From positions 1-23,096 of the forward strand of contig JAADJD010000033.1 of assembly GCA_013150955.1 (NCBI GenBank): a stretch of 23,096 bases of DNA, given 5' to 3'. The stretch's first letter is position 1. Every line of letters begins with the position of its first letter. A model generated the notes under the pieces. The model saw only the letters and a list, made by a program, of their open reading frames with translations, made no database searches and had not been told where the DNA came from. This DNA is from Calditrichota bacterium. Its GTDB lineage: Bacteria > Calditrichota > Calditrichia > RBG-13-44-9 > J042. The position numbers and the translations under genes were made by a program. Positions 1 to 7,554 of the stretch are shown here, one piece after another.

Positions 1-1407
1 AAACCGTTGAGCATAAATATCACCTTCATCATTTCTTTTATCCTCCCATGCTACGATAAATTCTCCTGAATTTCCAACCCCAATGGTAGGATAATTCTGG
101 TCAAAGTTGCCATCATCAATGTTAGCTTGAAAATTACTTCCTAAAGGTACACCGTCAGCGGTAAACCTTTGAAGATAAATATCAGGATTATTGTTTCTCC
201 AGTCTTCCCATGCGACAATGAACTGACCTGAATCATTTATATCGACCGATGGATAAGACTCGCTGTGAAAATCACTATCATTATCTACTAGAAAATTGCT
301 ACCTAATGGGCCCCCATCAGTTGAATAAATTTGGGCGTAAATTTTGCTACCATTTCTGCGTTTATCTGCCCACACCACAACAAAGCGTCCTGAACCGTTA
401 ATACACAAAAAGGGACTTGTTTGATTGGCATCACTGGTGTCGTCATTCACTTTGAAATTATTACCAATAGGTAAACCATCAATTGTATATAATTGACTGT
501 ATATATCGGAATTTTTATTACGCCAATCCACCCACACTATAACGCAATGTCCATAATTATCTATGCCCACTGATGGATTTTTTTGTGCGGCATTAAGACT
601 ATCGTCATTTACTCTAAAATTGCTACCCACTGGGTTTCCGTCAGCATCATATTGTTGGGCGTAAATATCCCAATTTCCATTACGTTTATCTACCCATGCA
701 ATAATAATTTCACCTGAATCGTTTATCCCTACAGAGGGATATATCTGGGTTGCACTCCCGCTATCATCATTGACCTTAAAATTGTTCCCAATTGGAGTTC
801 CATCTGAAGCATAGCGCTGAGCATAAATATCTCGATTTCCTTCGCGGTTATCAGTCCAAACAACTACAAAATTCCCTCTACTATTCGTTGCAACGGAAGG
901 ATATTTCTGAGCAGTAAAATTTTCATCGTCATTAACACGAAAATTATCCCCCAATGGAGTAGCTTGCGCAGTATATCGCTGTGCATAAATATCCCAATCA
1001 CCGTTGCGCCAATCGGCCCACACGATAATTGTACCTCCCGATTCTTGCATTGCAATTGAAGGATTCCATTGCACCGTACCTTTTGGCCCTGCATTTTCAT
1101 TTACTTGGAAATCTTCAATTATCGTTTTTGGAGTTTGTATTTCTGTTGAAACGGTATGCCGACCACTTACCTCTCTAAGCATTGTATTGAAGCGAAGAAA
1201 AAATAATTTATCATATTCTTCATGAATCTCCCTGGACTTCTTATCGAAAATTATTTCATCATAATCATCATAGTCATCATAATAATGTTGCCACTCAATT
1301 GGTCTCTTTTGGACAAGCTCAATGGCTTTTCCTTGATGATTATCTTGTGCTATTGCAAAATAAAGCATTCCAAGTATTGAAGCACATATTGACAGCTGTT
1401 TTCTCAT
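1..1407 (-). CDS. Secreted 54-residue-repeat propeller-like protein (partial, C-terminus beyond window)
   Basis: An open frame of 469 codons starts with ATG at 1407 and stays open to base 1, so the C-terminus is missing. AGGAG lies about 8 bases before the ATG. The first ~20 residues form a signal peptide (MRKQLSICASILGMLYFAIA). An acidic, Tyr-rich stretch (YYDDYDDYDE) follows. From about residue 105 the protein is a tandem array with a 54-residue (162-nt) period and consensus DIYAQRY..DG.P.G.NF.VNDD, then YPSV....SG.FVVVW.D.RN. Six full units and the start of a seventh are visible. The Trp and Asp-rich spacing suggests beta-propeller blades, and such repeats are common in exported surface proteins of FCB-group bacteria; a sorting domain could lie past the edge. 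Function unknown. AT-richer than the genes from thyX onward. Confidence 0.85.
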   Translation of the reverse strand, partial: MRKQLSICASILGMLYFAIAQDNHQGKAIELVQKRPIEWQHYYDDYDDYDEIIFDKKSREIHEEYDKLFFLRFNTMLREVSGRHTVSTEIQTPKTIIEDFQVNENAGPKGTVQWNPSIAMQESGGTIIVWADWRNGDWDIYAQRYTAQATPLGDNFRVNDDENFTAQKYPSVATNSRGNFVVVWTDNREGNRDIYAQRYASDGTPIGNNFKVNDDSGSATQIYPSVGINDSGEIIIAWVDKRNGNWDIYAQQYDADGNPVGSNFRVNDDSLNAAQKNPSVGIDNYGHCVIVWVDWRNKNSDIYSQLYTIDGLPIGNNFKVNDDTSDANQTSPFLCINGSGRFVVVWADKRRNGSKIYAQIYSTDGGPLGSNFLVDNDSDFHSESYPSVDINDSGQFIVAWEDWRNNNPDIYLQRFTADGVPLGSNFQANIDDGNFDQNYPTIGVGNSGEFIVAWEDKRNDEGDIYAQRF

Positions 1408-1565
1408 TTTGAAATCTCCTGTAATTTTTTGTGTTGCGATGGTATCAACACTGAATGAGCAAATCTAAATTACGCATTAATTTTTTCAAAAAAAATGCCA
1501 GTCCTGCTAATCGGTTAATTTTCTTTGAGTTGCTTCTATAGAAATAATTTTATACACAAGGGAGA

Positions 1566-1583
1566 TGTCAAATATATTTGACA
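1566..1583. promoter_or_regulatory. 18-bp perfect palindrome, possible operator
   Basis: TGTCAAATATATTTGACA reads identically on both strands. It lies about 160 bases upstream of the minus-strand repeat protein start at 1407. The TGTCAA/TTGACA half-sites with an AT-rich centre look like a site for a dimeric regulator. No terminator-like T-run follows. Apart from this, 1408-1710 holds nothing recognisable. Confidence 0.35.
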
Positions 1584-1710
1584 CCTTCTCATGGAGGATG
1601 CATCGAGACGGTTGTGTGCTTAATGTTGGATCCCAAGATAGAGAGACATTTTCATCCCAGATTTTGCATTCGCCTCCAAGTTCCATGAATTCACACGAAA
1701 AAAATAGTTA

Positions 1711-1876
1711 AACCTGGATTATGCTTTGGACCATGAATTACACGAATTAACACAAATAAAATTAATAAAATACCTTGGATTAGATTTGGAGGAAAATATG
1801 TTCAGGGGTTTATTCGCGATTTTATGGATCATTTTGGATTCATGCGCATGATTCGCGGTTTAATGCATCATTTGCC
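1711..1876 (+). repeat. Interspersed MITE-like element, copy 1
   Basis: About 166 bp. The left end is a CTGGATTATGC..-type end followed by a run of CACGAATT motifs; the right end is GATTCGCGGTTTAATGCAT. The middle carries GGGTTTATTCGCGATTTT, shared with the other copies. The ends are imperfect inverted repeats of about 45 bp. A stray left-end fragment (ccatgaattcacacgaa) sits just before it at about 1683-1700. Confidence 0.75.
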
Positions 1877-1974
1877 ATTAATCATTTGTTAGCCTGGAAT
1901 ATCAGCACCACCAACCATTGCTATTTTGCCAGATAAATGAAACAATTCTGTTAATATTTGAAACCTGCGTGTTA

Positions 1975-2140
1975 GCGGAAAGAAGGTGCGTTTTGGTATA
2001 TTGGATGTAGAAACCATCAGGGAGTACCGGATCGGTTTTGCCCCACGCCGATCCGGTGGGGAACGAGAGGGTGAGAGTCCGGTTTCACCTGCCTACCACC
2101 ACACAGCCCCTGCCATTGGAGTGGGAGGGGGCTTTATTTT
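1975..2140 (+). ncRNA. Putative structured RNA with pseudoknot and 3' terminator
   Basis: A GC-rich island between two AT-rich repeat copies. ACCGGATCGG (2026-2035) pairs perfectly over 10 bp with CCGATCCGGT (2048-2057). The CCCC of its 12-base loop (2041-2044) can pair with GGGG just after the stem (2058-2061), giving an H-type pseudoknot. GGTGA (2070-2074) then pairs with TCACC (2085-2089). An intrinsic terminator follows at 2105-2140. Motifs such as GGTGAGAGTCCGG recall riboswitches or group II intron 3' regions, but I cannot match the whole to a known class. No gene follows downstream, so a stand-alone small RNA or a riboswitch relic are both possible. The 5' end is a guess. Confidence 0.45.
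2105..2140 (+). terminator. Intrinsic terminator of the putative RNA
   Basis: AGCCCC (2105-2110) pairs with GGGGCT (2128-2133), with partial pairing further in (CCA/TGG), followed by TTTATTTT. The tract suits rho-independent termination on the plus strand. Confidence 0.6.
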
Positions 2141-2160
2141 CAATCCAGATTGTGTATTTA

Positions 2161-2330
2161 TCCCAAATAATGCAATAAACCGCGAATCACACGAATGAAA
2201 CCAAAAAATATCTACAAAATCGCGAATAAACCCTGGAACACATTTTCATCCAGACACAATCCAATGTACTTTATTTGTTTTATTTGAGTTAATTCGTGTA
2301 ACTCGTAGGCTAATGCATAATCTGGGTTTA
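2161..2330 (-). repeat. Interspersed MITE-like element, copy 2 (inverted)
   Basis: A near full-length copy, about 170 bp, in reverse orientation to copy 1. It begins CCCAAATAATGCAATAAACC and ends with the complement of the CCCAGATTATGCATTAGCC-type end. The core on the minus strand has CTGGA and TCCAG arms flanking GAAAATGTG, then GGGTTTATTCGCGATTTT. Copies 1 and 2 bracket the structured RNA. Confidence 0.8.
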
Positions 2331-2662
2331 TAACCGGCTTATTTGTGGAAATCAATTATTTAAATCAAAATGAATTGTTTAACTACCGGTAAGTTTTGCT
2401 TATGATAATATCGTTATGATCACAAAGTTGTTTTTGATGTGATCTTAAATTAGAAGAGGCTGTATTTTATAATTTTTTTAAGCTTTTGAATCACGCGCTT
2501 TCCAATTTCACCCAGGTTCCGATTACCTGTCTACCGGTGGGTTGCCATGTCAGGTTTTTTCCACAGAAATATGAAAATAGGTAGGTACTCCTTATCCGGG
2601 GATACTGTTTTTTACAAATCACAAACAAAAAGTCAATTTAGATTTTGCTGGGGCTGATTACC
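2331..2662. other. Intergenic stretch without recognisable features
   Basis: AT-rich sequence between the interspersed element and the tRNA-fragment array. No credible coding frame, RNA fold or promoter was seen. Confidence 0.5.
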
Positions 2663-2719
2663 GCTCCGGCGGCAGGACTCGAACCTGCATCCCGAGACTT
2701 CGGGATAACAGCCACCCGC
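2663..2719 (-). pseudogene. tRNA-Asn 3'-half fragment, copy 3 (distal)
   Basis: The minus strand has the tRNA-Asn 3' part: the anticodon 5' strand (GGGTGGCTGTTA), the intact T arm (GCAGG TTCGAGT CCTGC) and the acceptor 3' strand (CGCCGGAG). The 3' anticodon stem and variable loop are replaced by a 7-bp hairpin ATCCCGA-AGTC-TCGGGAT. There is no acceptor 5' strand or D arm. It is the last unit, and no terminator follows it. Confidence 0.75.
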
Positions 2720-2754
2720 TTTTTCTTTCCTACTAAACTTCATAAACCACAAAA

Positions 2755-2777
2755 GCCTCAGGCATCGTCCCTGAGGC
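2755..2777 (-). terminator. Intrinsic terminator after tRNA fragment copy 2
   Basis: The minus-strand hairpin has arms GCCTCAGG and CCTGAGGC around a 7-base loop and is followed by a short T run. Same arms as the tRNA-Asn terminator, with a variant loop. Confidence 0.75.
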
Positions 2778-2783
2778 GTATCC

Positions 2784-2840
2784 GCTCCGGCGGCAGGACT
2801 CGAACCTGCATCCCGAAGCCTCGGGATAACAGCCACCCGC
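2784..2840 (-). pseudogene. tRNA-Asn 3'-half fragment, copy 2
   Basis: Same make-up as the distal copy, with replacement hairpin ATCCCGA-GGCT-TCGGGAT. The hairpin arms are identical in all three fragments and only the loop and its flank vary. It begins about 120 bp from each neighbour and has a terminator on both sides. Confidence 0.75.
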
Positions 2841-2875
2841 TTTTTCCTTCCTACTAAACTTCATAAACCACAAAA

Positions 2876-2897
2876 GCCTCAGGCTCTTCCCTGAGGC
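2876..2897 (-). terminator. Intrinsic terminator after tRNA fragment copy 1
   Basis: 8-bp stem GCCTCAGG/CCTGAGGC with 6-base loop; TTTT follows on the minus strand. Identical in sequence to the terminator behind the intact tRNA. Confidence 0.8.
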
Positions 2898-2903
2898 TTA
2901 CCC

Positions 2904-2960
2904 GCTCCGGCGGCAGGACTCGAACCTGCATCCCGAAGCCTCGGGATAACAGCCACCCGC
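2904..2960 (-). pseudogene. tRNA-Asn 3'-half fragment, copy 1 (nearest the intact tRNA)
   Basis: Anticodon 5' strand, replacement hairpin (loop GGCT), T arm and acceptor 3' strand as in copy 2. The unit from terminator through an AAGTTTAGTGGGAAGG-type spacer to the tRNA end repeats at 120-121 bp, so the array looks like tandem duplication. No promoter is visible inside a unit. Confidence 0.75.
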
Positions 2961-2996
2961 CTTTTTCCTTCCCACTAAACTTCATAAAACAAAAAA

Positions 2997-3018
2997 GCCT
3001 CAGGCTCTTCCCTGAGGC
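2997..3018 (-). terminator. Intrinsic terminator of tRNA-Asn
   Basis: 8-bp stem GCCTCAGG/CCTGAGGC, 6-base loop, then six T on the minus strand, starting 8 bases past the mature tRNA 3' end. Confidence 0.9.
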
Positions 3019-3025
3019 GTATCCG

Positions 3026-3097
3026 CTCCGGCGGCAGGACTCGAACCTGCAACCTAGTGGTTAACAGCCACCCGCTCTACCATTGAGCTACGCCGGA
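3026..3097 (-). tRNA. tRNA-Asn (anticodon GTT)
   Basis: A 72-nt cloverleaf read on the minus strand. The acceptor TCCGGCG pairs with CGCCGGA, with discriminator G. The D arm is GCTC-AATGGTA-GAGC, the anticodon arm GGTGG-CTGTTAA-CCACT, the variable loop AGGTT, and the T arm GCAGG-TTCGAGT-CCTGC. The anticodon GTT reads AAC/AAT. CCA is not encoded (GCGG follows), so it must be added after transcription. It has its own promoter and terminator, and its 3' half is the source of the three downstream fragments. Confidence 0.96.
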
Positions 3098-3122
3098 GTA
3101 TGCATCGTTTTAAACGGCAACA

Positions 3123-3151
3123 AATATATAGTTCCTTCACCCGGCAGTCAA
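3123..3151 (-). promoter_or_regulatory. Sigma70-type promoter of tRNA-Asn
   Basis: On the minus strand, TTGACT (3146-3151), a 17-base spacer and TATATT (3123-3128). Predicted transcription start is near 3116, giving a leader of about 19 bases. It lies directly behind the thyX stop codon. Confidence 0.7.
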
Positions 3152-3159
3152 TAAAATTT

Positions 3160-4113
3160 TCATTTTTTGATCGCTGCTTCCCACGGTATGGGTAAACCCA
3201 GCTGCCTGAGTTTTTGTTCCAGTTCCTCCCGTTCGCGATTGCGCTTTAATTCGGCCCCCGGCTGGAAATCCTCAGGAAGCAAGCCAGACTGAATGGCGCT
3301 GGCAATGGCTTCGTTTACCTGTCCCACCGTCAGTTTTTGAATGATGTCCAGTTCCAGTCGGGAAAAGGAGATGGCATGCAACCGGTAATCCAGAAATGCC
3401 TCCCAGGTGAGGGGACACCAGCGACGCACGATTTCATTCCCGATGATGCTGGCGTACTGGCGGATCTCCCACTGGGCGTTTTCCGCCATGCGCAGTTCCA
3501 GAAAATGCAGCAGGTTGTGCAGATCGATTTTCCAGTAGGCCTCTGTGTAGGTCGAAAGAGGAAGATCTTTCCGCGCCTGCTCACGGGCGATGCCGGCCTC
3601 CAGGCGTTCGTTGTAAACGTCACGGGCCAGCTGGTGAAGCACTGCCTCCCGCTCGGACAGGCGTCGACCCAAGGCCTCGTCGGCGAAACCGGCACTGCCC
3701 TGACGGTTACCACTGGCCTGCAGACGCCACTGATCCGGGGCCGTCTGATAGGCCGCCTCGATGGCAATAGAATAACGGGTGGAATATTCATTCACATTGG
3801 CGGTGCGATGACGAATCCACTGCCGCCAGGTGTCCATGGGAACCCGCACGTGCAGCTTGATTTCGCACATTTCGAATGGGGTAGTGTGCCGATGGCGCAT
3901 CAGATATCGGATCAAACCCCGATCCTGATGAATTTTCTTGGTTCCCTTCCCATACGATACCCGTGCCGCCTGCACGATGGATGCATCGTTTCCCATATAA
4001 TCAATGACCCGTACAAACCCGTCGTCCAGCACTTTGAAGGGAACCCCCAGTATCGCATCCAGTTCCGGCACGGTAGGCCGTTCTAATTTCTCGAATTGCG
4101 CTTCCACGGTCAT
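3160..4113 (-). CDS. thyX: FAD-dependent thymidylate synthase ThyX
   Basis: Converts dUMP to dTMP using methylene-tetrahydrofolate, with NADPH reducing the flavin, so folate is released as THF rather than DHF. The ThyX signature RHRTANVNEYSTRYS is at residues 101-115. The preceding MRHRHTTPFEMCEIKLHV (72-89) and the later LPLSTYTEAYWKIDLHNLLH block are also typical of the family. The protein has 317 residues, longer than the usual 220-250; the extra length is an N-terminal lead of ~25 residues, a Gln/Gly/Ala-rich insert near 125-160 and a charged C-terminal tail. ATG at 4113 follows a weak GAGAG. It is co-oriented with tRNA-Asn but has no visible terminator. Divergent from serC across a 195-bp gap. 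Confidence 0.95.
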   Translation of the reverse strand: MTVEAQFEKLERPTVPELDAILGVPFKVLDDGFVRVIDYMGNDASIVQAARVSYGKGTKKIHQDRGLIRYLMRHRHTTPFEMCEIKLHVRVPMDTWRQWIRHRTANVNEYSTRYSIAIEAAYQTAPDQWRLQASGNRQGSAGFADEALGRRLSEREAVLHQLARDVYNERLEAGIAREQARKDLPLSTYTEAYWKIDLHNLLHFLELRMAENAQWEIRQYASIIGNEIVRRWCPLTWEAFLDYRLHAISFSRLELDIIQKLTVGQVNEAIASAIQSGLLPEDFQPGAELKRNREREELEQKLRQLGLPIPWEAAIKK

Positions 4114-4232
4114 TCTCTCACTTCGTTTTGTTCATTGAATTGGTCGGAAAATAGAAAGATTTGGGGACATACGCAACGGATTCTTCAGTCGATTAAAATC
4201 AGTGGGTGCCGGGTAAAAAAATCTCTTTTTCT

Positions 4233-4261
4233 TTGGTGCTTTATTCCAGTTTATGTAAATT
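4233..4261 (+). promoter_or_regulatory. Weak candidate promoter for serC
   Basis: TTGGTG (4233-4238), 17-base spacer, TAAATT (4256-4261). The -35 is a poor match. Placed about 48 bases before the serC ATG in the gap divergent from thyX. Confidence 0.25.
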
Positions 4262-4308
4262 AGCGACGAGGCAAAACATGTGAACCACCAAAGAGAAGGA
4301 GAGAGTAT

Positions 4309-5391
4309 ATGGCGCACCGTGTGATCAACTTTAATCCTGGCCCGGCAACCCTTCCTTTACCCGTCCTGGAAACGGTGCAGAAAGAATTGCTGGATTACCA
4401 CGGCGAAGGCATGTCCATCATGGAAATCAGCCATCGTTCCAAAACGTTTGACGATCTGGTGCAGGAAGCGGAGGTCCGTGTGAAGCAGATCATGGGGTTT
4501 TCCGATGATTATCGGGTTCTGTTTCTCCAGGGTGGTGCCACAGCCCAGTTTGCTGCCGTCCCATTGAATCTCATCACCGATGGAAAGACCGGGGAATACA
4601 TCAATACCGGTTCCTGGGCAACCAAAGCCATCAAAGAGGCCGAGAAGTTAGGCAAACCTTTTCGGGTCATCGCTTCTTCTGAAGACGACAACTTCACCTA
4701 CATTCCCACAGATTTTTCCGTGGGAACAGATGCGGCGTTTGTGCATATCACGTCGAATAATACCATTTTCGGGACGCAGTGGCAGGAATATCCAGACACA
4801 GGCGATGTGCCACTGGTTGCGGACATGTCCTCTGACCTGTATTGCCGCCGGTTCGATCCCAATCGATTTGCCCTGATTTATGCCGGTGCGCAGAAAAATG
4901 CCGGACCTTCCGGGGTGACCATCGTCATCATCCGAAAAGATTTGCTGGAACGGTCGCCCAAAAATATTCCATCCATTTTGAATTACAAATTGTTCGCCGA
5001 AAAAAATTCCCTGTACAATACCCCCAATACCTTCGGGATTTACGTGGTCAATCTGGTAATGAAGTGGATTCAGGATGAAGGGGGGATTGATGTTATTGAA
5101 GAGCGGAATCGGAAAAAGGCGCAGATGATTTACGAGGTGCTGGATGCGTCCGATTTTTATCGCCCCCATGCCCGCAAGGATAGCCGTTCCATTATGAATG
5201 TGACCTGGCGATTGCCCAGTGAGGAGCTGGAAAAGCAATTTGTGGCCGAAGCCAAAGAGCGCGAACTGGTAGGGCTTAAGGGACATCGTTCTGTGGGCGG
5301 TATTCGGGCATCGATTTACAATGCGATGACCATTGAAGGCGTTCAGCGGCTGGTTGAATTCATGAAGGAATTTGAGAAAAAACATGGATGA
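4309..5391 (+). CDS. serC: Phosphoserine aminotransferase SerC
   Basis: PLP enzyme that transaminates 3-phosphohydroxypyruvate with glutamate to O-phosphoserine in serine synthesis; it may also act in the PLP pathway. At 360 residues it has normal family length. The N-terminus INFNPGPATLP is the family hallmark. The PLP Schiff-base lysine is K196 in YAGAQKNAGPSG, the cofactor-contacting aspartate is D172 in ADMSSD, and SHRSKTF (41-47) and LKGHRSVGGIRASIYNA complete the active site. ATG at 4309 follows AAGGAGAG at good spacing. A GC-rich hairpin lies immediately after the stop and separates it from the amylase-type gene. The other serine-pathway genes are not in the window. Confidence 0.97.
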   Translation: MAHRVINFNPGPATLPLPVLETVQKELLDYHGEGMSIMEISHRSKTFDDLVQEAEVRVKQIMGFSDDYRVLFLQGGATAQFAAVPLNLITDGKTGEYINTGSWATKAIKEAEKLGKPFRVIASSEDDNFTYIPTDFSVGTDAAFVHITSNNTIFGTQWQEYPDTGDVPLVADMSSDLYCRRFDPNRFALIYAGAQKNAGPSGVTIVIIRKDLLERSPKNIPSILNYKLFAEKNSLYNTPNTFGIYVVNLVMKWIQDEGGIDVIEERNRKKAQMIYEVLDASDFYRPHARKDSRSIMNVTWRLPSEELEKQFVAEAKERELVGLKGHRSVGGIRASIYNAMTIEGVQRLVEFMKEFEKKHG

Positions 5392-5399
5392 AAATCCCC

Positions 5400-5433
5400 G
5401 TGGCCGATAGCCTCCCATTGGGGTATCGGCCGC
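5400..5433 (+). terminator. Hairpin after serC, terminator or attenuator
   Basis: GGCCGATA (5402-5409) pairs perfectly with TATCGGCC (5424-5431); the stem extends to 10 bp with a G-T pair, and CCC/GGG can pair inside the loop. No T run follows, so intrinsic termination is uncertain; it may instead protect the serC mRNA end. Confidence 0.45.
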
Positions 5434-5514
5434 TTCATAACGGAAGGAATGGACCCGCTTCGATAAGCATTTCCACTTAAACATTCCTGAAAATCATTGA
5501 TCCAGGAGGCCTGC

Positions 5515-7341
5515 ATGACAACAAAGCATATTTCACGAAACGCACTGGTGATGCTGTTGGCGCTATTTTTGATCTGGGGATGTGGGGAATCCACAGAGGA
5601 AACGTCCCAGCACCCCCTGAAATGGGCCGAAGGGCGCATCTGGTACCAGATTTTCCCGGAGCGATTCCGCAATGGGGATCCCTCCAATGATCCCACGGCA
5701 GAAGAGGTGCCCGAGGCCGATCTGGAGCCCGGCTGGCAGATTCATCCCTGGACCAGCGACTGGTACCTGATGCAACCCTGGGAATTGAAACGCTCCAGCT
5801 ATTTTTACGATGTGGTATTTACCCGGCGTTATGGCGGTGACCTGATCGGGGTTATCGAGAAGCTGGATTATTTAAAATCGCTGGGTGTGGAGGGGATCTA
5901 TTTTAATCCCATTTTCGAGGCGCCCAGTCTGCACAAATACGATGCCGCCAGCTACCATCACATTGATGATAATTTTGGCCCGGATCCTGCTGGAGATAAG
6001 GCCCGCATTGCAGCGGCCAACGAAACCGAAGACCCTTCGACCTGGATCTGGACCAAAGCGGACTCCACTTTCTTAAAGCTGATTAAAGAGGCCCATAAGC
6101 GGGGCATCAAGGTGGTGATTGATGGCGTATTCAATCACAGCGGCACCCAGTTTTTTGCTTTTCAGGATATTGTGAAAAACGGGAAGAATTCTCGCTACCT
6201 GGATTGGTACGATATTTTGTCCTGGGACGATCCCAACACGCCGGAAAACGAGTTTGATTACAAGGCCTGGTGGGGGGTGAAGTCCCTGCCGGAATTTGCA
6301 GAGGATGAGAACGGGTTGAAAGAAGGGCCCCGAAAATACATTTTTGCCATTACCCGTCGCTGGATGGATCCCAATGGGGATGGTAATCCCGAAGACGGCG
6401 TGGATGGCTGGCGTCTGGACGTCACCGAAGAGGTTTCGCCGGTGTTCTGGCGCGAATGGTACGCCTACGTCAAATCGATCAATCCCTCGGCCATTACCAT
6501 TTCGGAAATCTGGGGGGATGCTTCCGAGTGGGTTAAGGATCGTCGGGTGGATGGCACCATGAACTATCTGTTTGCCAAAGCGGTGGTGCGCTTTTTTATT
6601 GACAAAAAGCTGGCAATCTCCCCCGATGAGTTTGCTGCCCGACTACAGGAGATTCTGGATAAATATGGTCGCAATGCCTATTTGTTGTGGAATTTAATGG
6701 ATTCGCACGATACCGATCGACTGGCCTCGATGATCATTAATCCCGATCGGGAATACGATCGCATGTGCGATCCGCGCCACAATCCCGATTACGATGTGCG
6801 CAAACCCACGGAAGCCGAACGACGGGTGCAGAAACAGATTGCCGCCTTTCAGATGACCTTTGTGGGGGCTCCCATGATTTACTACGGCGATGAAGCGGGC
6901 ATGTGGGGCGCCGATGATCCCGACGACCGAAAACCGATGGTCTGGCCCGAAATGACCTTTGACGTGGAAAAAAGCCATCCGCTGGGCAAACCGCGTCCCG
7001 CCGATGAAAATGGTTTTGATGAGAAACTGTTCCGCTTTTATCAGAAGGTAATTCAGATCCGCAAGGACAATCCCGTGCTGCGTTATGGGGATTATGCCGT
7101 CATCCCCGAAGCCACCGCCGGGGACGGATTTGGTTTCAAACGGTGGGATGAGAAATCGGAAGTCCTGGCGCTGTTCAATCGGGCGGAATCGGAATTGTCT
7201 GTGACCATCCCTCAAAGCAGGCTTCAATTTCAGAAGTACCGGGATGCCATGAATGGGGAGGCGTTCTCCGCTGAGGAACAGTTGCAGGTAACCATCCCGG
7301 CAAAGGGATTCCGTATTCTGGTAGCAAACGGTAAGTCCTAA
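5515..7341 (+). CDS. GH13 alpha-amylase-family lipoprotein
   Basis: Glycoside hydrolase acting on alpha-glucans, probably maltodextrin or neopullulanase-like. I start it at ATG 5515, behind AGGAGG, and not at the TTG at 5497 that precedes this ribosome site; this gives 608 residues. The signal peptide ends at a lipobox-like IWGC, with lipid Cys23, so the enzyme is probably membrane-anchored outside the cytoplasm. The four GH13 regions are present: DGVFNH (203-208), GWRLDVTEE with nucleophile D302, SEIWGD with acid/base E331, and MDSHD (396-399) with the transition-state Asp. The N-terminal RIWYQIFPERFRNGDPSND is typical of this group. No CBM34-like N-domain is visible. A small beta C-domain ends the protein. 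Substrate specificity cannot be read from sequence alone. Confidence 0.93.
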   Translation: MTTKHISRNALVMLLALFLIWGCGESTEETSQHPLKWAEGRIWYQIFPERFRNGDPSNDPTAEEVPEADLEPGWQIHPWTSDWYLMQPWELKRSSYFYDVVFTRRYGGDLIGVIEKLDYLKSLGVEGIYFNPIFEAPSLHKYDAASYHHIDDNFGPDPAGDKARIAAANETEDPSTWIWTKADSTFLKLIKEAHKRGIKVVIDGVFNHSGTQFFAFQDIVKNGKNSRYLDWYDILSWDDPNTPENEFDYKAWWGVKSLPEFAEDENGLKEGPRKYIFAITRRWMDPNGDGNPEDGVDGWRLDVTEEVSPVFWREWYAYVKSINPSAITISEIWGDASEWVKDRRVDGTMNYLFAKAVVRFFIDKKLAISPDEFAARLQEILDKYGRNAYLLWNLMDSHDTDRLASMIINPDREYDRMCDPRHNPDYDVRKPTEAERRVQKQIAAFQMTFVGAPMIYYGDEAGMWGADDPDDRKPMVWPEMTFDVEKSHPLGKPRPADENGFDEKLFRFYQKVIQIRKDNPVLRYGDYAVIPEATAGDGFGFKRWDEKSEVLALFNRAESELSVTIPQSRLQFQKYRDAMNGEAFSAEEQLQVTIPAKGFRILVANGKS

Positions 7342-7348
7342 CCCGGTT

Positions 7349-7554
7349 AAACCCGGATTATGCAATAGACCACGAATTGCACGAATTAACACAAATTATG
7401 CAATAGCCTACGAATGACACGAATTAGCACAAATAAAACCAATAAAATACTTTGGATTGTGTCTGGATGAAAATGTGTTCCGGGGTTTATTCGCGATTTT
7501 GTAGATATTATTTGGTTTAATTCGTGTGATTCGCGGTTAAATGCATTTTTTGGG
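7349..7554 (+). repeat. Interspersed MITE-like element, copy 3 with duplicated left end
   Basis: The left end (ATTATGCAATAG..CCACGAATTGCACG) occurs twice in a row, at about 7356 and 7394, then a full core with CTGGA/TCCGG arms, GGGTTTATTCGCGATTTTGT and a right end GTGTGATTCGCGGTTAAATGCA. It starts 8 bases after the amylase-type stop codon. Confidence 0.78.

Noticed and set aside
864-1225. Small frames on both strands inside the repeat protein
   Set aside because: They are out-of-frame shadows; the real minus-strand frame runs unbroken from 1407 to the window edge.
1975-2140. Cobalamin riboswitch or group II intron fragment
   Set aside because: GGTGAGAGTCCGG and ACCTGCC resemble pieces of such RNAs, but the order and spacing of the conserved elements do not fit either.
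1986-2198. 70-residue plus-strand frame
   Set aside because: It covers the structured RNA, its terminator and part of an interspersed repeat, lacks a ribosome site and resembles no protein.
2633-2857. Two overlapping small frames on opposite strands with RDAGSSPAAG / AAGLEPASRD sequences
   Set aside because: They are translations of the tRNA T-arm and acceptor repeats, a well-known false-gene artefact.
2663-3097. CRISPR-like array
   Set aside because: Units are 120-121 bp with no variable spacers, and the repeated sequence is tRNA 3' half plus terminator.
4648-5484. 278-residue minus-strand frame opposite serC
   Set aside because: Antisense shadow of a well-recognised gene, without domain content.
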